49,163 nucleotides of DNA from the NCBI GenBank assembly GCA_910588105.1, contig CAJUQD010000020.1, positions 1 through 49,163 of the forward strand. Reading direction: 5' to 3'. Origin of the DNA: an uncultured Oscillospiraceae bacterium. GTDB lineage: Bacteria; Bacillota; Clostridia; Oscillospirales; Oscillospiraceae. The translations under genes were made by a program, and so were the position numbers. How positions within the stretch are numbered: position 1 is the first letter of the stretch; each line of letters opens with the position of its first letter. This document shows positions 41,476 to 49,163 of the stretch, piece after piece. Below the pieces are notes generated by a model that ran no database searches, was not told where the DNA came from, and was given only the letters and a program-made list of their open reading frames with translations.

Positions 41476-41840
41476 ATGACTTTTGAGCGGATTACTGAGC
41501 AGAACCGGGCCATGGTCAATGAATTCGTAGAGCAGTATTGGTTTACCACGACTACGATCGTGCGCGGAAAAAAATTGACATGACGAAAGCAGATGCTTTT
41601 TCTGACGGAGGAAGGGAGCATTCTAGGCCTGCTGACCTATATGCTTTATGGTGATTTGCTGGAAATTGTCTCTTTGAACAGCTTAATGTGGACGCGATGG
41701 GGTTTTACCAGAGGCGGGGGCTTTGATATGGCGCGGCTTTTCCGCAACGCCATGGAGCGCTCCAGGCAATTGAAGCCGGAGATCCCTTTGATTGGGGAGT
41801 ATGGAATTGCGTTGCGTCATGAAATCGAAGGCATTCCGAA
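41476..41840 (+). pseudogene. Broken GNAT acetyltransferase gene
   Basis: Three frames hold consecutive pieces of one GNAT: MTFERITEQNRAMVNEFVEQ and IVRGKKIDMTKADAF, then EEGSILGLLTYMLYGDLLEI and VSLNSL, then MGFYQRRG, DMARLFRNAMERSRQLKPEI and GEYGIALRHEIE. Between LNSL and GFYQRRG the acetyl-CoA loop region (about 40 residues) is missing, and at least two frameshifts are needed, one at a G-run in GAGGCGGGGGC near 41713-41723. It is therefore a clear non-functional remnant downstream of glyA. Confidence 0.85.
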
Positions 41841-41850
41841 TCCGAAAAGG

Positions 41851-41878
41851 GCCCCAGGCGGAATATTCCGCCTGGGGC
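41851..41878. terminator. Bidirectional terminator between the GNAT pseudogene and amidohydrolase
   Basis: A perfect 11-bp stem GCCCCAGGCGG (41851-41861 with 41868-41878) is followed by TTTTTT on the plus strand and preceded by AAAAG, so it can end the minus-strand amidohydrolase too. Confidence 0.88.
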
Positions 41879-41883
41879 TTTTT

Positions 41884-43029
41884 TCAGCAAACGACCTGCC
41901 GGCCGTTGATAAATACCATCTTTACGGTGGTGTCGCTCACCATGGGATCGCCGTCGGTGATTACCAGGTCAGCGTCCTTTCCAACTTCCAGGGAACCCAC
42001 CCGGTCAGCGACACCCAGGTGCCTGGCGGGATTGATGGTAATGGCCTGGAGGGCGGCAAAGGGATCCATCCCGGCCTTGACCGCTAGGCCAGCGCACAGG
42101 GAAAGGTACTGCTGGGGGATTACGGAGGAATCGGTGATGATGCTGACCTGGCAGCCCGCGCGGGCCAGCACACCGGGGGTGTCAAAGCTCTTGTTTGCCA
42201 GCTCCAGCTTGCTGGCATGGGTGAGGGTGGGACCTACCGCCACAGGGCAGCCGGATCGGGCGACCACATCCGGGATCAGGTGCCCCTCGGTGCAGTGCTC
42301 CAGGGTGAGCTTGACACCGAACTCCCGGGCGATTCGGATAGCGGTGCAGATGTCGTCCGCCCGGTGGGCATGGGCCTTCAGGGGAATATCACCCCGGAGT
42401 ACAGGGAGGAGCGCCTCCATTTTCAGGTCAAATTTGGGCCGCTTTTGGATGTCATCCCCGGCGGCCTCCTTGCGCTCCATGTAGTCCCGGGCGGCGAACA
42501 GGGTTTCGCGCAGCTTGGCGGCAGTGGACATACGGGCGGAATTTCCCTTGTCTTTGTAGCACCGCTTCGGATTTTCGCCGAAGGCACACTTCATGGCCAC
42601 AGGATCCCGGAGAATCATGTCATCCACACAGCTGCCGTAGGTTTTCACGGCAAAAAAGGTGCCGCCCAATACGTTTGCACTGCCCGGCCCCACGCCCACC
42701 GTGGTGACGCCGCCCCGCCGGGCCATCTCAATAGAGCGGTCCTGGGGGTTGAAGCTGTCTACGCCCCGAAGCTGGGGGGAGATGATGTTCCCCATCTCGT
42801 TGTAGTCAATGCTGTCGTAGCCCATGCCGTAGCCGTCCAGGGCGAGATGGCTGTGGGCATCCACAAAGCCGGGGTAAATCCGTAGTCCGGCGGCATCTAC
42901 CACCTTCTCGCCAGGGGCGGGGGAGATGCCGGGAGCGATGGCTTTGATTTTCCCATGTTCCAGGGAGATGTCCTCTTGGACAGGTTCCGCCCGGACGGCG
43001 GTGTACAGGGTCGCGTTTTTGATGAGCAT
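41884..43029 (-). CDS. Imidazolonepropionase-like amidohydrolase
   Basis: A 381-residue metal-dependent amidohydrolase. The first metal motif is YPGFVDAHSHLALDGYGM (about 52-69), with further ligands in LKAHAHRADD (about 217), LEHCTEGHL (about 240) and IITDSSVIPQQYL (about 290). It ends with the composite beta-domain (GSLEVGKDADLVITDGDP). The substrate is unknown: relatives include imidazolonepropionase, prolidase-like and cyclic-imide hydrolases. The ATG at 43029 has AGGAGGCACTG upstream. A TATAAT at 43067-43062 is the likely -10. It stands alone on its strand. Confidence 0.9.
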   Translation of the reverse strand: MLIKNATLYTAVRAEPVQEDISLEHGKIKAIAPGISPAPGEKVVDAAGLRIYPGFVDAHSHLALDGYGMGYDSIDYNEMGNIISPQLRGVDSFNPQDRSIEMARRGGVTTVGVGPGSANVLGGTFFAVKTYGSCVDDMILRDPVAMKCAFGENPKRCYKDKGNSARMSTAAKLRETLFAARDYMERKEAAGDDIQKRPKFDLKMEALLPVLRGDIPLKAHAHRADDICTAIRIAREFGVKLTLEHCTEGHLIPDVVARSGCPVAVGPTLTHASKLELANKSFDTPGVLARAGCQVSIITDSSVIPQQYLSLCAGLAVKAGMDPFAALQAITINPARHLGVADRVGSLEVGKDADLVITDGDPMVSDTTVKMVFINGRQVVC

Positions 43030-43167
43030 GGCAGTGCCTCCTTAATTATGTATGTGAAGAGATTATACACCCAATAGGAGAAAAAGAAAAGCCCTGCTTG
43101 CGGCAAACGGGGTGTTGTGGTAAAATGTCAGCAATCGCCTGTGTTGATAAGAGGGAGGGGAAGGCAT

Positions 43168-44451
43168 ATGTACCAGCCGTTGGCAGATCGGATTCGCCCG
43201 CAGAGCCTGGATGAGGTGTTGGGACAGGGACACATTTTGGGCAGTGACGGCCTGCTCCGCCGGGTAATAGACAGTGGGAAAATCCCCAATATGGTGTTCT
43301 ATGGCCCTTCCGGCACAGGAAAAACGACTGTGGCCAACATCATTGCCCAGCGCTCAGGCCGCACCTTGCGGCGGCTTAACGCCACCACTGCCTCCCTGGC
43401 CGACATTCGGGAGGTGATGGACCAGGTGGGTACGTTGCTGGCGCCCAACGGTGTGCTGCTTTATCTGGACGAGATCCAATACTTTAATAAAAAGCAGCAG
43501 CAGTCCCTGCTGGAGTTCATTGAGAACGGGAAAATTACACTGATCGCATCCACAACCGAGAACCCATACTTTACAATTTTCAATGCGATCCTGTCTCGCT
43601 CTACGGTTTTTGAATTCAAGATGCTGACGGCAGATGATATTTTGCCGGCTGTGGATAGGGGAATCGCGTTACAGGCAAAAGAATTTGGAGTGGAGGCTGT
43701 CTGTCAGAATAGGGTGCGGGAACACCTTGCCGCTTCCTGCGGGGGGGACGTACGCAAGGCCCTCAACGCAGTGGAGCTGCTCATGACTGCCAGCAGAATC
43801 CGGGACGGGGTGCTTACCATCACTCTGGCGGACGCAAAACTGGTGGCCCAGCGCTCTGCCATGCGGTATGACCGGGACGGGGACGATCACTTTGATATCG
43901 CCTCCGCGCTGATGAAGTCCATGCGGGGATCCGACCCGGATGGGGCCCTTCACTATCTGGCCCGTTTGTTGGAAGCAGGGGACATGCTCACAGCCATCCG
44001 GCGAATCCTGTGCTCCGCCAGTGAAGATATTGGCATGGCCTATCCCCAGGCGGCTTCCATCGTGAAATCCTGTGTGGACAGCGCCCTCCAGCTGGGGCTG
44101 CCCGAGGCCCGGCTGCCCTTGGCCCAGGCAGTGATTCTGCTGGCGACGGCGCCCAAATCCAACAGTGTGCTCAACGCCATTGATGCCGCCTTATCCGACG
44201 TACGGGAAGGACGGACGGGGAATTATCCCCGGCATTTGCAAAATGTCCACGCCGACGGTGCGGGATTTGAGCGGGAACAGGGATACCTCTATCCCCACAG
44301 CTATCCGGGCCACTGGGTGGAGCAGCAGCATCTGCCCGACGCCATCAAAGATCATGTGTACTATGAATATGGCCCAAACAGGACGGAACAGGCGGCCAAG
44401 GCGTATTGGGATAAAATAAAGGGCGGGGAGTCCGATAAGGGAGGCGCGTGA
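43168..44451 (+). CDS. rarA: RarA/MgsA-type AAA+ replication-repair ATPase
   Basis: A 427-residue clamp-loader-like AAA+ protein. It opens MYQPLADRIRPQSLDEVLGQ. Walker A is VFYGPSGTGKTTVANIIAQR (about 43-62), Walker B LLYLDEIQYFNKKQQQSLLE (about 96-115), and sensor 1 IASTTENPYFTIFNAILSRS. The MgsA C-terminal tetramerisation part has GYLYPHSYPGHWVEQQHLPD (about 374-393). It acts at stalled replication forks. GAGGGGAAGG precedes the ATG; the longer frame from 43117 lacks a ribosome site. DUF951 and hisC-like genes follow tightly. Confidence 0.93.
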   Translation: MYQPLADRIRPQSLDEVLGQGHILGSDGLLRRVIDSGKIPNMVFYGPSGTGKTTVANIIAQRSGRTLRRLNATTASLADIREVMDQVGTLLAPNGVLLYLDEIQYFNKKQQQSLLEFIENGKITLIASTTENPYFTIFNAILSRSTVFEFKMLTADDILPAVDRGIALQAKEFGVEAVCQNRVREHLAASCGGDVRKALNAVELLMTASRIRDGVLTITLADAKLVAQRSAMRYDRDGDDHFDIASALMKSMRGSDPDGALHYLARLLEAGDMLTAIRRILCSASEDIGMAYPQAASIVKSCVDSALQLGLPEARLPLAQAVILLATAPKSNSVLNAIDAALSDVREGRTGNYPRHLQNVHADGAGFEREQGYLYPHSYPGHWVEQQHLPDAIKDHVYYEYGPNRTEQAAKAYWDKIKGGESDKGGA

Positions 44452-44452
44452 T

Positions 44453-44650
44453 ATGCCGATGGATATCCGGGTCGGTGATGTTTTGGAATTAAAAAAAACC
44501 CATCCCTGCGGCAGTAAGGAGTGGAAGGCGCTCCGGGTAGGGATGGATTTTAAGCTCAAATGCCTGGGCTGTGGCCATGAGGTCATGATTCCTCGGGTTA
44601 AGGCAGAGAAATCCATCAAAAAAGTGAAGCGGGAGGAGTCAGCGCAATGA
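44453..44650 (+). CDS. DUF951 family protein
   Basis: The 65-residue protein reads MPMDIRVGDVLELKKTHPCG, then GMDFKLKCLGCGHEVMIPRV. The lone Cys in HPCG and the CLGCG pair are typical of DUF951, a short Firmicutes zinc-ribbon-like family of unknown function, commonly near spo0J/parB or DNA-repair genes. It lies 1 nt after rarA, and its stop overlaps the start of the aminotransferase (ATGA), so all three are co-translated. GGGAGG lies 8 nt before the ATG; a second ATG at 44459 is possible. Confidence 0.9.
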   Translation: MPMDIRVGDVLELKKTHPCGSKEWKALRVGMDFKLKCLGCGHEVMIPRVKAEKSIKKVKREESAQ

Positions 44651-45705
44651 ACCAGTATTGGAGCAGGCGCATCCGGGAGGCCGTACCCTATACCCCTGGA
44701 GAGCAGCCCAAGAATCGTAAGTTTATCAAGCTGAATACCAACGAATGCCCCTATCCGCCCTCTCCCAGGGCTGCCGAGGCCATCCGAGGGGCGGCGGGGG
44801 GGGGGCTGCGGCTCTATCCAGACCCGGAGTGCCTGGATCTGCGGACTGCCATTGCCTGCCGGGAGGGGTTGGACGTGAGCCAGGTGTTCTGCGGCAACGG
44901 CTCTGATGAAATCTTGGCCTTTGCTTTCCAGGCGTTTTTTGACCCTGACCGGGAGGTAGTCTTCCCCAGCATTACCTATAGCTTTTACCCCGTGTACGCC
45001 AATTTCTTTGGACTGAAGTACCGGGAAGTTCCTATGAATCCGAATTTTTCTGTTCCAGATGACCTTCTGTGTGGTGAAAACGGCGGGGTGGTACTGGCAA
45101 ACCCTAACGCCCCTACGGGGATCGCCGTGGGACTGGGTGTGGTGGAACGGGTGCTTGCCGCCAACCCGAATGTGGTGGTCATCGTGGACGAGGCGTATAT
45201 CGACTTTGGCGCGGACAGCGCCATAGGGCTTATCGGCCGTTACCCTAACTTGCTGGTGGTACAGACCAGCTCCAAATCCCGGGCGCTGGCAGGGCTCCGG
45301 GTGGGCTGGGCCATGGGCAGCCCCGGACTGATCGACGGCCTGCGCTGTGTGCGGGATTCTATCAACTCATATACAGTGGACAGGCTGGCCCAGGCGGGGG
45401 CAGCGGCGGCTGTGAGAGACGAAGATTACTTTCAGGCTATTCGCCGCCGGGTGATAAAAACCAGAGAGAAGGCAGAGGAAGCACTAAAGGAAATTGGCTT
45501 TACAGTGATTCCGTCCCAAACAAATTTTCTGTTTTGCAGTCATCCGGGCCGCAGTGGAAAGGCGCTGTTGGACGGCCTGCGGGAACGGGGGATTTTGGTG
45601 CGTTGGTGGAACCGGCCGGATATCCGGGATTGGCTTCGCATCAGCATCGGCACCGATGAAGAGATGGACGCGCTGATACAGGCGCTTTGTGAAATGGTTT
45701 CATGA
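44647..45705 (+). CDS. hisC: Histidinol-phosphate aminotransferase-type PLP enzyme
   Basis: A 352-residue fold-type I aminotransferase. KFIKLNTNECPYPPSPRAAE (about 25-44), FCGNGSDEILAFAFQAFFD, LANPNAPTGIAVGLG (about 143-157), VVIVDEAYIDFG and the PLP lysine in QTSSKSRALAGLRVGWAMGS (about 209-228) give the HisC family profile. It transfers amino groups between glutamate and imidazole-acetol phosphate in histidine synthesis. With no his genes here, a broader aromatic or phosphonate role is possible. It is translationally coupled to DUF951. A strong terminator follows. Confidence 0.88.
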   Translation: MNQYWSRRIREAVPYTPGEQPKNRKFIKLNTNECPYPPSPRAAEAIRGAAGGGLRLYPDPECLDLRTAIACREGLDVSQVFCGNGSDEILAFAFQAFFDPDREVVFPSITYSFYPVYANFFGLKYREVPMNPNFSVPDDLLCGENGGVVLANPNAPTGIAVGLGVVERVLAANPNVVVIVDEAYIDFGADSAIGLIGRYPNLLVVQTSSKSRALAGLRVGWAMGSPGLIDGLRCVRDSINSYTVDRLAQAGAAAAVRDEDYFQAIRRRVIKTREKAEEALKEIGFTVIPSQTNFLFCSHPGRSGKALLDGLRERGILVRWWNRPDIRDWLRISIGTDEEMDALIQALCEMVS

Positions 45706-45711
45706 AAGCGG

Positions 45712-45737
45712 GGTCCGCCGGGCAAGACCGGCGGACC
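45712..45737 (+). terminator. Terminator of the rarA-DUF951-hisC unit
   Basis: A perfect 10-bp stem GGTCCGCCGG (45712-45721 with 45728-45737) is followed by ATTTTTTT. Confidence 0.88.
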
Positions 45738-45827
45738 ATTTTTTTATCCTTTGGACTTGCTTCGGCTTTTTTTGATGCCGTACAAGACTATAATTTTGGA
45801 TAGACCAACAGAGAGGAGGCCCGCCCG

Positions 45828-46661
45828 GTGACGGTTGTGTACATAGACCTGCTGTTTTTGCTGAACCTGATCGCCAACTATTTGCTTCTGCTGGCGGCGG
45901 GCCGCATGGCGGGGGCGGTGCTGATCCGCTGGCGGATTGGGCTTGGGGCGGCGGCGGGGGCGCTGTATGCAGCGCTTATCTTTTTGCCCGGCCTGGATTG
46001 GCTGGCCGCATGGCCGTGCAAGCTGGCTGCGGGTGTGCTGCTGGCCCTTGTGGCTTACGGCGGAGAGCGGAATTTTTTGCGGATAACGGTGCTGTTTTTT
46101 GGTGCGTCTGCCGCCCTGGCAGGGGCAGTGCTGGGATTTGAGCTGCTGGGCAGCGCATCGCTGACGTTGGAGTATGGGGTACTCTATACGCCGGTTGACA
46201 TTCGGTTGCTGCTGCTGTCCTTTACCGTGTGTTATTTTGTGCTCTCCCTGTTTTTCCGCCGGGTGGGGCAGCATGGGGGAAAGCTGACAAGTTTGAAAAT
46301 CACTTTGGGGGAGCAGACGGTGGATGTGACCGCCCTGCGGGACACGGGCCACACTGTAACCGATCCTGCGGACAACCGCCCGGTGGTGGTGGCATACTGC
46401 CGGTCCCTGGCCGGAGCCCTGCCCGAGTGGGCCGACCCCACCGACCCCATTCGGTCAGTGGAGCGCTGCCATGCCGCTGGTTCCCGGCAGGCCAGGTTAA
46501 TCCCCTACCGGGCGGTGGGGGTGGAATGCGGAATGCTGCTGGCCCTGCGCTCCAGGCAGGTGACGGTGGATGGGAAGGAAATGGGAAGGCTGCTGGTGGC
46601 GCTGTCCCCCACGCCACTGGATGATGGCAGAGGGTATCAGGCATTGATTGGAGGAGTTTAG
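45828..46661 (+). CDS. spoIIGA: Sporulation sigma-E processing peptidase
   Basis: A 277-residue protein with five hydrophobic segments in the N-terminal half (about 1-145), which anchor it in the septal membrane. A C-terminal aspartic-peptidase-like domain has TALRDTGHTVTDPADNRPVV, where DTG is the active-site triad of the half-pepsin fold. It cleaves pro-sigma-E in the mother cell. The GTG at 45828 has GAGGAGG 9 nt upstream. A TATAAT at 45789-45794 has no good -35 at 17 bp, which fits a Spo0A-dependent promoter, though no 0A-box is clear. sigE starts 1 nt after the stop. Confidence 0.93.
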   Translation: MTVVYIDLLFLLNLIANYLLLLAAGRMAGAVLIRWRIGLGAAAGALYAALIFLPGLDWLAAWPCKLAAGVLLALVAYGGERNFLRITVLFFGASAALAGAVLGFELLGSASLTLEYGVLYTPVDIRLLLLSFTVCYFVLSLFFRRVGQHGGKLTSLKITLGEQTVDVTALRDTGHTVTDPADNRPVVVAYCRSLAGALPEWADPTDPIRSVERCHAAGSRQARLIPYRAVGVECGMLLALRSRQVTVDGKEMGRLLVALSPTPLDDGRGYQALIGGV

Positions 46662-46662
46662 C

Positions 46663-47385
46663 ATGCTTTTAAACGATACATATCTGCGGTTGTGCCGCCT
46701 GTTTGCCCGGCTTGGCATCCCGCTTTACGGTTCAATCCATTACATCGGCGGCAGTGACACCCTGCCCGCTCCCTTGACGCGGGAGGAAGAGGGGAGGCTT
46801 CTGGAGGAATTGGAGGATGAGGACACCCGCCTGCCAGCCCGCTCCCGGCTGATTGAGCACAACCTGCGGCTGGTGGTATACATTGCCCGGCGGTTTGAGA
46901 ACACCGGGGTGGGTATTGAGGACCTGATTTCTATCGGAACCATCGGACTTATCAAAGCGGTGGAGACCTATAAGCCCGCAAAAAATATCAAGCTGGCCAC
47001 CTATGCCTCCCGGTGCATCGAGAACGAAATCCTCATGCATTTGCGGAAAAACGCCAACCGGCGGGGGGAGATATCCCTAGATGAGCCGCTGAACACAGAC
47101 TGGGACGGCAATGAACTGCTGCTCTCCGATGTGCTGGGCACTGAGGGGGACAGCATTGAAAAGCCGCTGGAAGACGACGTAGACCGGGATCTGCTCTTTA
47201 CGGCCATCACAAAGCTGTCGGAGCGGGAGCGCACCATCATCACTCTGCGTTTCGGCCTGGATGGCCGTCGGGAACGAACCCAGAAGGAGGTGGCTGACCA
47301 GCTGGGCATCAGCCAATCCTACATATCCCGGCTGGAAAAGCGGATCATTGACCGTTTAAAGAAGGAAATCCTTCGGATGATTTGA
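46663..47385 (+). CDS. sigE: RNA polymerase sporulation sigma factor sigma-E
   Basis: A 240-residue sigma-70-family factor made as a pro-protein. The N-terminal LRLCRLFARLGIPLYGSIHY includes the pro-sequence. Region 2 has HNLRLVVYIARRFENTGVGI (about 60-79), EDLISIGTIGLIKAVETYKP, KNIKLATYASRCIENEILMH (about 106-125). Region 4 has TQKEVADQLGISQSYISRLE (about 206-225). It drives early mother-cell genes after SpoIIGA cleavage. GGAGGAG precedes the ATG at 46663. A spoIVA gene with a sigma-E promoter sits in the same window. Confidence 0.96.
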   Translation: MLLNDTYLRLCRLFARLGIPLYGSIHYIGGSDTLPAPLTREEEGRLLEELEDEDTRLPARSRLIEHNLRLVVYIARRFENTGVGIEDLISIGTIGLIKAVETYKPAKNIKLATYASRCIENEILMHLRKNANRRGEISLDEPLNTDWDGNELLLSDVLGTEGDSIEKPLEDDVDRDLLFTAITKLSERERTIITLRFGLDGRRERTQKEVADQLGISQSYISRLEKRIIDRLKKEILRMI

Positions 47386-47432
47386 GTGGCCGGCGGACGA
47401 TGGAAAACTTGTCCGAAACAGAAAATTTAAGT

Positions 47433-47482
47433 AGCGAATCTAGGCTCTTTTTGCATACTTTTTCTTTCAAGAAAAAGTATGG
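47433..47482 (+). repeat. Dispersed hairpin element, copy 2
   Basis: A perfect 13-bp inverted repeat with a 2-nt loop (47454-47466 with 47469-47481) is preceded by AGCGAATCTAGGCTCTTTTT. Its 18-nt core TTTTTCTTTCAAGAAAAA is the exact reverse complement of 11310-11327. Here it lies 50 bp after the sigE stop and could act as a terminator. Confidence 0.75.
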
Positions 47483-47537
47483 GAAAAATTCCATCGAAAG
47501 CCGTCTGACGATAAAAAATATAGCCTGCTCTGCAACA

Positions 47538-47565
47538 GTATGAATGAGCGCCCATCGGAAATACT
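47538..47565 (+). promoter_or_regulatory. Candidate forespore (sigma-F/sigma-G) promoter of sigG
   Basis: GTATG (47538-47542) and GGAAATACT (47557-47565) are 14 bp apart, close to the sigma-F/G pattern (GNATA, about 15 bp, GGNNANANT). The site lies 34 nt before the sigG start. The -35 is imperfect. Confidence 0.4.
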
Positions 47566-47598
47566 GACTTTGAATCAATTCCGAGCGAGGTGTTCACG

Positions 47599-48369
47599 GT
47601 GCAGGGAAAGGTGGAGATCTGCGGGGTCAATACGGCCAAGCTGAAAGTGCTGAAGAGTGAGGAGAGCATGGAGCTGCTGCGCCGGGCCAGGGCGGGGGAT
47701 ATGGGGGCCCGGGAGGAACTTATCTCCGGCAACTTGCGGCTGGTGCTGTCTGTGATCCAAAAGTTTGCCGGCAGGGGGGAGAATGTGGACGACCTGTTTC
47801 AAGTGGGCTGCATTGGTCTCATCAAGGCTATTGACAACTTCAATATTGAGATGGATGTACGTTTTTCAACCTACGGCGTGCCAATGATTGTAGGGGAAAT
47901 CCGACGCTACCTCCGGGACAACAGCGCCATCCGGGTATCCAGGTCGGTGCGGGACACAGCTTACCGGGTGCTTCAGGCAAAGGAAAAGTATATGGCGGAG
48001 CACCAGAGGGAGCCTACGGTGGATGAAATTGCTAAAATGCTGGAGCTGCGCCGGGAGGATGTGGTGATGGCTTTGGATGCAGTGGTAGACCCGGTGTCCC
48101 TGTTTGAGCCGGTATACTCCGATGGCGGGGACACGGTGTGCGTTATGGATCAGGTAAAGGATAAAAAGAACACCGATGAGGCGTGGCTGGAGCATATCGC
48201 GTTGGGGGACGCGATCAGCAAACTGGATGAGCGGGAGCGGCGGATCCTGGCCCTGCGTTTTTTTCAGGGGAAAACCCAGATGGAGGTATCCGCCGAGGTG
48301 GGCATATCCCAGGCTCAGGTATCCCGGTTGGAGAAAAACGCGCTGAACCGAATACGGAAGGAGCTGTAA
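47599..48369 (+). CDS. sigG: RNA polymerase sporulation sigma factor sigma-G
   Basis: A 256-residue late-forespore sigma factor. It has KVEICGVNTAKLKVLKSEES near the N-terminus, the form specific to SigG. Region 2 has SGNLRLVLSVIQKFAGRGEN, VDDLFQVGCIGLIKAIDNF and RFSTYGVPMIVGEIRRYLRD (about 93-112). Region 3 has VDPVSLFEPVYSDGGDTVCV. Region 4 has GKTQMEVSAEVGISQAQVSR (about 227-246). It follows sigE after 213 bp, the usual spoIIGA-sigE-sigG order. The GTG at 47599 has GAGCGAGG about 8 nt upstream; a GTG at 47590 is also in frame. Confidence 0.96.
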   Translation: MQGKVEICGVNTAKLKVLKSEESMELLRRARAGDMGAREELISGNLRLVLSVIQKFAGRGENVDDLFQVGCIGLIKAIDNFNIEMDVRFSTYGVPMIVGEIRRYLRDNSAIRVSRSVRDTAYRVLQAKEKYMAEHQREPTVDEIAKMLELRREDVVMALDAVVDPVSLFEPVYSDGGDTVCVMDQVKDKKNTDEAWLEHIALGDAISKLDERERRILALRFFQGKTQMEVSAEVGISQAQVSRLEKNALNRIRKEL

Positions 48370-48391
48370 AGGAATACTACAAATAGGGAGG

Positions 48392-48791
48392 ACAACCTTC
48401 TACCGGCACCTCGGCTGCAAGAACAGCAAAGAGGAGCTGCTGATATTCAAGCTCAATTACGAGTGGGGGCGCTATGCTGATTTGCACCAGGACGATGTGG
48501 AGAAAGATACGGGTTTCGCGCTGACTTGCTTCAGCTATGAAAACCGGCGGCTGTTCTCCCTGTTTTAAAACAATGGACTGATCGTGGTTATCATGCGCGC
48601 TTGTGAATTGCTGGTGTCCGGCGGGGAGACCTGGGACAAAAATTTTTCCTATTTGATGTCTTTCTTTAATCTATGGCTATTTTGGTGTCATCTACCAGTG
48701 GATCAAGTACGGCTTTGATGAAACGCCGGAGCAGATGCAAAAGCATATCATTGATACCTTTTCGGCCGGTTTGCCCCAAAACAACACATAA
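48392..48791 (+). pseudogene. Degraded TetR-family regulator
   Basis: Frames of one TetR-like protein are broken up. The HTH end TFYRHLGCKNSKEELLIFKL starts near 48396, then NYEWGRYADLHQDDVEKDTG and SYENRRLFSLF, followed by an in-frame stop near 48566. NNGLIVVIMRACELLVSGGE and TWDKNFSYLMSFF follow, then, after a frameshift near 48670, FGVIYQWIKYGFDETPEQMQ, the typical TetR C-terminal helix, ending at the TAA at 48791. The N-terminal HTH start is missing, so it is not functional. It lies right after sigG. Confidence 0.75.
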
Positions 48792-48832
48792 AACCAGGCT
48801 GGCAGGGTCATCCCTGTCAGCCTGGTTTTATG
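48787..48832. terminator. Long hairpin after the TetR remnant
   Basis: A 21-bp stem (48787-48807 with 48812-48832, one G-U pair) with AAAA/TTTT ends. It looks like a bidirectional intrinsic terminator that survived the decay of its gene. Confidence 0.8.
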
Positions 48833-48839
48833 CGTAGCC

Positions 48840-49070
48840 CTAGCTGGCGCTGGCGTTGCCATCGGCAGGACAGGCAATATCACCGCCACCCTGCCCATAG
48901 GCGAGGACATGGACGAAAACAACTGCCTCACCGTCACTGTGACGGACAACAAGAAACTGCCCCAGGAGGGCCTGACCGTGATTGTAAAAGGCGATTTGGG
49001 CCAGAGCGCCCAGGGCCAGACAGACGAGGACGGCCAGCTTGCGCTGCTTGTACGACGGCTTTTTTCTTTT
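48840..49070 (+). pseudogene. Fragment of a repeat-rich surface protein
   Basis: One frame reads AIGRTGNITATLPIGEDMDE, NNCLTVTVTDNKKLPQEGLT, VIVKGDLGQSAQGQTDEDGQ, LALLV and then loses similarity. This is the pattern of an Ig-like module (VTVTD, P.EG..V.V, G.T...G..T.DENGQL) found in large S-layer-homology or cell-surface proteins of this bacterial group. It starts without a signal peptide or ribosome site and ends after about 75 residues. The final 93 bases (to 49163) hold nothing I can assign. Confidence 0.55.
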
Positions 49071-49163
49071 GCTGTCGTGCGGAAGTTACAAAATATATTG
49101 ATTTAGAAGGCTCATCGGTAGAATGAGTGGGTGGTAAAAACTGAACAAGCCCTTGGCAACACA

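Noticed and set aside
41593..42087. 164-codon plus-strand frame
   Set aside because: It joins part of the GNAT pseudogene to antisense of the amidohydrolase.
49071..49163. Possible transposon end at the right edge
   Set aside because: AT-rich and different from the preceding fragment, but no inverted repeat or transposase is visible.

Overview
The window reads as chromosomal DNA from a GC-rich (about 60 % by eye), endospore-forming Clostridia species. Gene content and codon style suggest Oscillospiraceae (Flavonifractor, Pseudoflavonifractor or Lawsonibacter type), but that is an inference from protein families, not a database match. Spore formation is supported directly by spoIVA, spoIIGA, sigE and sigG. 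Anaerobic metabolism is supported by a 2[4Fe-4S] ferredoxin, a two-gene Fe-S assembly pair and 2-hydroxyacyl-CoA dehydratase/activase proteins.

Layout. 1-5.5 kb: 5' end of pckA, a ferredoxin, a Clp-type unfoldase without an N-domain, a small divergent Xre unit, and iscU/iscS on the minus strand. 5.7-10.4 kb, plus strand: sirtuin, CPBP protease, a DUF2975/HTH pair, two small lipoproteins and a nucleoside phosphorylase. 10.1-19 kb, minus strand: GNAT enzymes, a DIP1984 protein, the dehydratase and its large double activase, and asnB. 19.2-24.8 kb: GT-C-like membrane protein, exonuclease III, a SLOG protein, an FMN riboswitch with ribU, and spoIVA behind a sigma-E-like promoter. 25-30 kb: Crp/Fnr regulator divergent from leuC-leuD-traX-like-leuB. 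30.7-35.4 kb: HAD phosphatase, GNAT, MFS transporter, DJ-1-like protein, GDPD, and an orphan FeoB-associated mini-protein. 35.4-35.9 kb: a non-coding block with a near-perfect parS site and dispersed repeats. 35.9-43 kb: GH13 enzyme, DUF305-like protein, MATE exporter, endonuclease III, glyA, a GNAT pseudogene and an amidohydrolase. 43.1-48.4 kb: rarA, DUF951, hisC-like aminotransferase, spoIIGA, sigE, sigG. The last 0.8 kb holds decayed TetR and surface-protein fragments.

Linked functions. SpoIIGA should cleave pro-sigma-E, and sigma-E probably reads the promoter in front of spoIVA, 23 kb away in this window. The leu genes give the isomerase and dehydrogenase steps of leucine synthesis and face a Crp/Fnr gene across a perfect inverted repeat. 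The riboswitch senses FMN ahead of the riboflavin uptake component.

The best candidates for something under-described are: a mobile-looking hairpin element found twice with compensatory stem changes (11.3 and 47.4 kb); the repeat cluster next to parS at 35.5-35.9 kb; the dehydratase split from its activase by a GNAT gene and repeat debris; and a DUF305-like protein that is internally duplicated and has lost histidines. No CRISPR array, rRNA or convincing tRNA was seen, nor a complete insertion sequence, prophage or recognisable defence system.
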